Origin: Hormiphora californensis
Taxonomy: Eukaryota > Ctenophora > Tentaculata > Cydippida > Pleurobrachiidae
Direction: 5' to 3'
Assembly: GCA_020137815.1 (NCBI GenBank)
Contig: CM035354.1
Span: forward strand, 7,793,487-7,857,486
Length of the DNA: 64,000 nt
Shown here piece by piece: positions 63,557 to 64,000 of the stretch. Within the stretch, counting starts at the first letter, position 1, and each line of letters opens with the position of its first letter. The position numbers and the translations under genes were made by a program. The notes under the pieces were generated by a model, which worked only from the letters and a program-made list of their open reading frames with translations, did not search any database and was not told where the DNA came from.

Positions 63557-63843
63557 GATACAGGTCGGCAATACAGGAGTTCAGGGATTGCCTCTCCACA
63601 CTTAGGGCCTACTATGGAACATCCACCACCACCAAGTTCCACATCATTGAGGAACATTTGGAGGAGTTCATATATTATAACTTGGGTAGGCCTCTAGGGA
63701 TGTTCTCCGAGCAGGAGCTGGAGAACGCACATTCTAGTTGGAATGCACTGTGGTCCAACTACAAAGTGAACAACATGACCTCGCCCCACTACAAACTGCA
63801 GCTGGGAAGAGCGGGGCTAGCTTATAACGCTTCTCATGTATAG
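63557..63843 (+). CDS. Unrecognised coding-like segment in right palindrome arm
   Basis: After the acceptor-like CTCTCCAATCAG, an open frame of about 95 codons runs to TAG 63841-63843. It includes KFHIIEEHLEEFIYYN, LGMFSEQELENAHSSWNALW and YNASHV. The pattern (folded, Trp/His-rich, ending at a clean stop) looks like the C-terminal exon of a real protein. A similar FSEQ...H arrangement occurs, from memory, in uncharacterised proteins of mobile elements. No function is assigned. Confidence 0.4.
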
Positions 63844-64000
63844 ACTCACAGCATTACAAACTATTTATGACTATACCATTTACACTTTTAATTTTTTATA
63901 CCCGGTTGCGTACATTTAATCCTGTCTAACAATTAATGTAACTTGGCAATCAATTTTAATTTTGTACTCACCATGTTCCACTCCCTCCTATCCTCTAGGG

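Larger units (their letters stand above)
62891..64000. repeat. Giant inverted repeat (palindrome), arms at least 550 bp
   Basis: The right edge of the window (ending CCTATCCTCTAGGG) is the reverse complement of 62891 onward (CCCTAGAGGATAGG). The symmetry axis is near 63445 and the unpaired centre is only about a dozen bases. I saw just two differences between the arms near the centre. Motifs of TTTAGTGG type recur around the axis. The right arm may continue beyond the window. Confidence 0.95.

Overview
This is eukaryotic, metazoan-type nuclear DNA. Genes are split by GT-AG introns of about 70 bp to 3 kb. Non-LTR retrotransposon remains, foldback elements and very long CT/GA and AC microsatellites fill the rest. 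I cannot fix the phylum; an invertebrate, possibly a non-bilaterian, fits the compact genes. I rebuilt gene models by hand from splice sites, codon phase and recalled protein families. No alignment was run.

Layout. 1-3.6 kb: LINE pol ORF entering from the left edge. 4.0-4.4 kb (-): two exons of a C2H2/C2HC zinc-finger gene next to huge AC and GA tracts. 4.8-7.1 kb: LINE fragment, a SINE-like pair and a TIR element. 7.8-24.6 kb holds six genes on the minus strand: secreted serpin (8 exons), NDUFAF7 (complex I assembly methyltransferase), MRPL50 (mitoribosome), a GDE1-like glycerophosphodiester phosphodiesterase, a PhoD-like membrane-anchored phosphatase, and KRR1 (ribosomal small-subunit processome). 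Some are under 600 bp apart. 42.3-45.4 kb: a second LINE and tandem TIR/satellite repeats. 46.4-50.8 kb (+): an eight-exon nucleoredoxin. 52.75-62.3 kb (+): a calponin-homology-domain gene whose introns hold a 1.3 kb foldback MITE and an array of RFX X-box-like sites. 62.9-64.0 kb: a near-perfect giant palindrome reaching the right edge.

The dominant anomaly is about 23.83-42.15 kb. The text there is saturated with short homopolymers and every frame is broken, yet it is recognisable as damaged real sequence. The 5' exons of KRR1 can be read through it on the minus strand. A Ty3/gypsy-type LTR element (gag knuckle, protease, RT, RNase H, integrase, LTR-like ends) can be read on the plus strand. 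Its last 2.5 kb is a corrupted second copy of the clean sequence at 42.29-44.65 kb. I read this as an unpolished consensus joined without trimming an overlap, not as new biology. A smaller patch of the same kind lies at about 58.84-60.08 kb.

The genes form no single pathway. NDUFAF7 and MRPL50 are both mitochondrial, and KRR1 acts in cytosolic ribosome biogenesis. Points of biological interest are the tight co-oriented gene row with acceptor-like AGs just before several start codons (possible trans-splicing), the X-box-like array, the TA-flanked hairpin element and the terminal palindrome. I found no convincing undescribed defence or metabolic system.
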